A program made the translations under genes and the position numbers. 64,000 nucleotides of DNA from Thiovibrio frasassiensis (lineage in GTDB: Bacteria > Desulfobacterota > Desulfobulbia > Desulfobulbales > Desulfurivibrionaceae), in contig NZ_JAPHEH010000001.1 in NCBI RefSeq assembly GCF_029607905.1, positions 1,393,530 to 1,457,529 of the forward strand, given 5' to 3'. Under the pieces are notes generated by a model. The model was not told the DNA's origin. It ran no database searches and saw only the letters and a program-made list of their open reading frames with translations. Of the stretch, positions 61,406 to 64,000 are shown piece after piece; the stretch's first letter is position 1; every line of letters begins with the position of its first letter.

Positions 61406-63610
61406 TTACCTTGAGGCCATAACCACCCTGTTGCGCCCCTGCTCCTTTGCCTCGTAGAGCGCCTTGTCCGCATGGGCATAGGCGGCTTCCAGGCTTCCGG
61501 CCTCGGGGTCGAGTCGGCTGATCCCGATGCTGACGCTGAGGTGTCTCTCCGTCTCGTCCCGGCTAATGGTTTTTTCGGCAAAGTTTTTTCGGATTCGCTC
61601 GGCCACGGCCATGGCCTCCTCTTCGTTTGCCTCCACCACAATAGCAGCAAATTCCTCCCCTCCCATGCGGCCGAAGATATCCGCCCTTCGTAAGCCCTCC
61701 GTGCAGATCGCGGCAAAATCCTGCAGCACCCGATCCCCGGTTTCGTGGCCGAAGGTGTCGTTGATCTCCTTGAAAAGGTCAAGATCGAACATCAGGAAAA
61801 AAAGATCCTTGTTGTACCGCTTGCTCCGGGCAGCCTCTTGCTCGGCGAGCAACAGGAAATGGCGTCGGTTGAAGACCCCGGTCAGGCCGTCCATGGTGGC
61901 CAGCATCACCAGTTTTTCTTCCTTGACCTTGCGGTCGGTGATATCCATAACCGCGCCGACCGCCCAATAGGCGTCGTCCTTTTTCACCCGGGCGACAAAG
62001 ACCTCGGCCGGGAAGATCCTCCCATCTTTTTTCCTGGCCACGAGTTCCCGCGATTTGTCAAGGATGGGCCCATGGCCTGTCTGCCAGAACTCTGCCAACC
62101 CCTCGTGCGCGGCTTGCTGCATTTCCTCGACGACCACCAGCCGGTGGAGTTTCTGGCCTAGGATCTCCTCGCTGGTATAGCCAAAGATGCGTTCTGCCGC
62201 CGGATTGAAGAAGCGGACCGTGTCCTGGTCGTCGATGAGGATCACGGCGCTCTGTACCGAGTTGAAAACAACCCGGAAGATGTCCTCGCTCTCCTGCAGC
62301 TTGTTTTGGGCAGCCTTGCGTTCCTCTTCCATGGCGCCGTATCGGGACAGGAGGGAGTCCAGCTTGTCGGAAAATGCGGCAAGTTCCAGGACTCTGGTGT
62401 TTCTGCCGCACATGCTCTGTTTCTGTCGGAGAAGGGCTTCTTCCAGACAGGCAAGGAACTGGCCGGAAAGGCGGCGCACATATTTTGAAAAAAAGAAGGA
62501 AAGGAGCAGCGATACGGTCAGCAGCAGAGCAAGGGTCACCGCAATGGTGAGCATGATTTTTTTGCGGGCGGTCTGGACCGAGGCAAGATCAACCCTCTTC
62601 CCGGCCCACAGTGAAACGGTGTCGTTTTCTCCGGGGAGGAAGGGAATCCAGGCCATCTTTTGGTCGGCAATGTTCCAGATGGCGGTTTTTTTCGAGGCGA
62701 AAATCTGTTTGAGCCCGGGAAAATCCTGAAAGGCGGTGGGATTGCCCTTTGCCTCCGCCAGATAGCAGCCATCGTCCAAGACCCACCGTATCTGTGGAAA
62801 GAGTTGGGTGAGGACACCCATGTCGATGTCGGCAATATAGGCTCCGATTGTTTCTTCCTCCGCCCGGATCGGGCTGAAAATCCGGATAAGCAGCTGGTGG
62901 TCGGGTTGGTGCGGCTCTGCTTGCTGATTTTGGTGCAGGGGAACGAGGAGAAAGCCTTTGTCGTGCATGGCGAGCGTCTTTTTTACTGATTCCGGATCAA
63001 CGGTAAGCGCAGGGTTTTGCTCCTGCTGGTATTTCGTGGAACCCGGAATTCTGGAGAGGGAAAACCGCACCACCGAGTTCCGATCCAGAACATGGATGTG
63101 CACCACATCGCTATTCCTGGCAAAGGCGCGGTTTAGCACGCCTGTGTAACGGAGAAAGGCGGTCTCTCTGTCGATGCTGCCGGCCCTGCTTTTGCCGTGG
63201 TCCAGAATTTCCATGACCGCCGGAAGCTGCGAGACAAAATCGACCATCTGCTGGTAATGCTCAATCCGTGTTTCAAGGTGATGGAGCTCATCCTTCATGA
63301 AATGAAGTTCCGCGTTTTCTTCAATGGCATTCAGCTGGGCGAGGATGCCATTCAGGGTGAAGAATGAAAACGCTGTCAGTGGGGCAAAACTGAAAAGAAG
63401 GAGAAAGCCCAGCACCAGGGTGGCAAAGTTTATCTGCCGGGGGAAAAAAGGTTTTTTCAGGTCGTCTGCCATGCGGTGTCCGTGTCCTGGAGAGTGCAGT
63501 CTCATGCCGCGAGAAAAGATTTTTTTTAATCGTAACTTTTGGCGGCGGAAAAATCCAGCGATATCCTCGGCGAGCTGGCCGAGTTTTTTGGCTTTGTCCT
63601 TGTCCGGCAA
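61406..63610 (-). CDS. Diguanylate cyclase with extracytoplasmic sensor and PAS domain
   Basis: It makes cyclic di-GMP. Order: a membrane helix (FATLVLGFLLLFSFAPLTAF), a periplasmic double-Cache-like region of about 240 residues, a second helix (IMLTIAVTLALLLTVSLLLS), a coiled stretch, a PAS domain (DIFRVVFNSVQSAVILIDDQ, RFFNPAAERIFGYTSEEILG) and GGDEF with TMDGLTGVFNRRHFLLLAEQ and active-site MGGEEFAAI. RxxD for product inhibition is not in the usual place. The frame opens with TTG 63610 lacking a ribosome binding site; ATG 63505 or 63472 are more likely starts. It lies 12 bp after cbiB and faces the pseudo-receiver gene. Confidence 0.92.
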   Translation of the reverse strand: MPDKDKAKKLGQLAEDIAGFFRRQKLRLKKIFSRGMRLHSPGHGHRMADDLKKPFFPRQINFATLVLGFLLLFSFAPLTAFSFFTLNGILAQLNAIEENAELHFMKDELHHLETRIEHYQQMVDFVSQLPAVMEILDHGKSRAGSIDRETAFLRYTGVLNRAFARNSDVVHIHVLDRNSVVRFSLSRIPGSTKYQQEQNPALTVDPESVKKTLAMHDKGFLLVPLHQNQQAEPHQPDHQLLIRIFSPIRAEEETIGAYIADIDMGVLTQLFPQIRWVLDDGCYLAEAKGNPTAFQDFPGLKQIFASKKTAIWNIADQKMAWIPFLPGENDTVSLWAGKRVDLASVQTARKKIMLTIAVTLALLLTVSLLLSFFFSKYVRRLSGQFLACLEEALLRQKQSMCGRNTRVLELAAFSDKLDSLLSRYGAMEEERKAAQNKLQESEDIFRVVFNSVQSAVILIDDQDTVRFFNPAAERIFGYTSEEILGQKLHRLVVVEEMQQAAHEGLAEFWQTGHGPILDKSRELVARKKDGRIFPAEVFVARVKKDDAYWAVGAVMDITDRKVKEEKLVMLATMDGLTGVFNRRHFLLLAEQEAARSKRYNKDLFFLMFDLDLFKEINDTFGHETGDRVLQDFAAICTEGLRRADIFGRMGGEEFAAIVVEANEEEAMAVAERIRKNFAEKTISRDETERHLSVSIGISRLDPEAGSLEAAYAHADKALYEAKEQGRNRVVMASR

Positions 63611-63622
63611 AAGGAGGACTGC

Positions 63623-64000
63623 TCAGGGAAGCATGGCGGGGAGGAGGGCCAGCAGATGTTTGCGCAGGGCAATGCAGGCCAGCAGGGTAAAGGCGGAGGA
63701 AAGCAGCATCAAGCGGTTGGCGCGGAGAATGTCCTGCGGTTCGATGGGCCGGGTGGCATCGCCGATGGTGGGTTTTTTCACTACCCTGCCGAAGTAGCTG
63801 TTCGGGCCGCCCAGCTGCACCCCCAAGGCCCCGGCCACCGCAGCTTCGCTGTGGCCGGAATTGGGGCTGGCGTGGGCAAAGCGGTCGCGGAGCAGGAGCA
63901 GCAGAGAGCGTTTTGGCTCGAGCCCAAGCGGGAAGGCAGCGGCCGGGATCATCAGGGAGGTGATCCGGGCGGGAACAAAGTTGGCCAGGTCATCCAACCG
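63623..64000 (-). CDS. cbiB: Adenosylcobinamide-phosphate synthase CbiB/CobD, C-terminal part (cut by right edge)
   Basis: CbiB attaches aminopropanol phosphate to adenosylcobyric acid in vitamin B12 synthesis. The frame is open to base 64000, so only the last 125 residues are here. They contain RLDDLANFVPARITSLMIP, HASPNSGHSEAAVAGALGVQ, LGGPNSYFGRVVKKPTIGD and a final membrane helix (LMLLSSAFTLLACIAL). The DDLANFVPARIT and SPNSGHSEAA blocks are diagnostic. It ends with TGA at 63623, and the diguanylate cyclase gene follows. Other cobalamin genes may lie to the right. Confidence 0.93.
   Translation of the reverse strand, partial: RLDDLANFVPARITSLMIPAAAFPLGLEPKRSLLLLLRDRFAHASPNSGHSEAAVAGALGVQLGGPNSYFGRVVKKPTIGDATRPIEPQDILRANRLMLLSSAFTLLACIALRKHLLALLPAMLP

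Noticed and set aside
1-64000. CRISPR arrays, tRNA/rRNA genes, transposases, prophage genes
   Set aside because: I found no regularly spaced repeats, no tRNA cloverleaf and no recognisable transposase or phage structural gene by reading; a tRNAscan or Infernal run would settle small RNAs.

Overview
This is a gene-dense, GC-rich bacterial chromosome segment with no tRNA, rRNA, CRISPR array or complete insertion sequence that I can see. A Gram-negative, flagellated host is clear from the P-ring and L-ring genes, LptD, several murein transglycosylases and sigma-54/sigma-28 flagellar promoters. The csrA-fliW pair, the HPF/cold-shock fusion, the KamA-like radical SAM enzyme and the overall gene style suggest a Desulfobacterota (deltaproteobacterial, perhaps Desulfobulbales-like) organism. 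That placement is inference: no sulfate-reduction or rRNA marker lies in the window.

Left part (1-13.9 kb). The 5' two thirds of polA run off the left edge. flgM follows on the opposite strand with its own sigma-28 promoter. Converging on it is one long leftward flagellar operon in the order flgF, flgG, flgA, flgH, flgI, flgJ, flgN, flgK, flgL, csrA, fliW. It has two near-perfect sigma-54 promoters, one before flgF and one inside the flgH-flgI gap, and a csrA leader hairpin that looks like a CsrA autoregulatory site. A stand-alone FlhB-like C-terminal domain gene sits upstream of flgF.

Middle part (13.9-31.6 kb). Housekeeping genes come first: sfsA, queC and nagZ. An AT-richer insert follows, with a possible PD-(D/E)XK-like gene, a HEPN-like gene and a multi-hairpin dispersed repeat. 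Then come mscS, an HPF-cold-shock fusion, nadA with a cysteine desulfurase, glmS, a lipoamide-dehydrogenase-like flavoprotein, a bioH-like/bioC/bioD cassette, a KamA-like radical SAM gene, an ArsR-DUF2892 pair, and a SAM-hydroxide adenosyltransferase next to a frameshifted MOSC-domain pseudogene.

Right part (32-64 kb). This holds a CZB-type chemoreceptor, a divergent polysaccharide deacetylase, a polyprenyl synthase, a DinG-like helicase, a universal stress protein, lon, mltG, an RNase E/G with a long disordered N-terminus, a radical SAM-HTH protein, ilvD, lptD, a DHH phosphoesterase, mltB, an alanine/sodium symporter, acs and mltA. It ends with a PilT-like ATPase, a zinc-ribbon pseudo-receiver protein, a diguanylate cyclase and the 3' end of cbiB.

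Many genes serve the envelope and surface motility: flagellum, type IV pilus ATPase, cyclic-di-GMP synthesis, chemotaxis, murein turnover (nagZ, glmS, mltG, mltB, mltA) and LPS export. The signals most worth checking are the flagellar control sites, the csrA leader, a 28-bp repeat that supplies the stop codon of two unrelated genes, the small nuclease/HEPN island, and the MOSC pseudogene.
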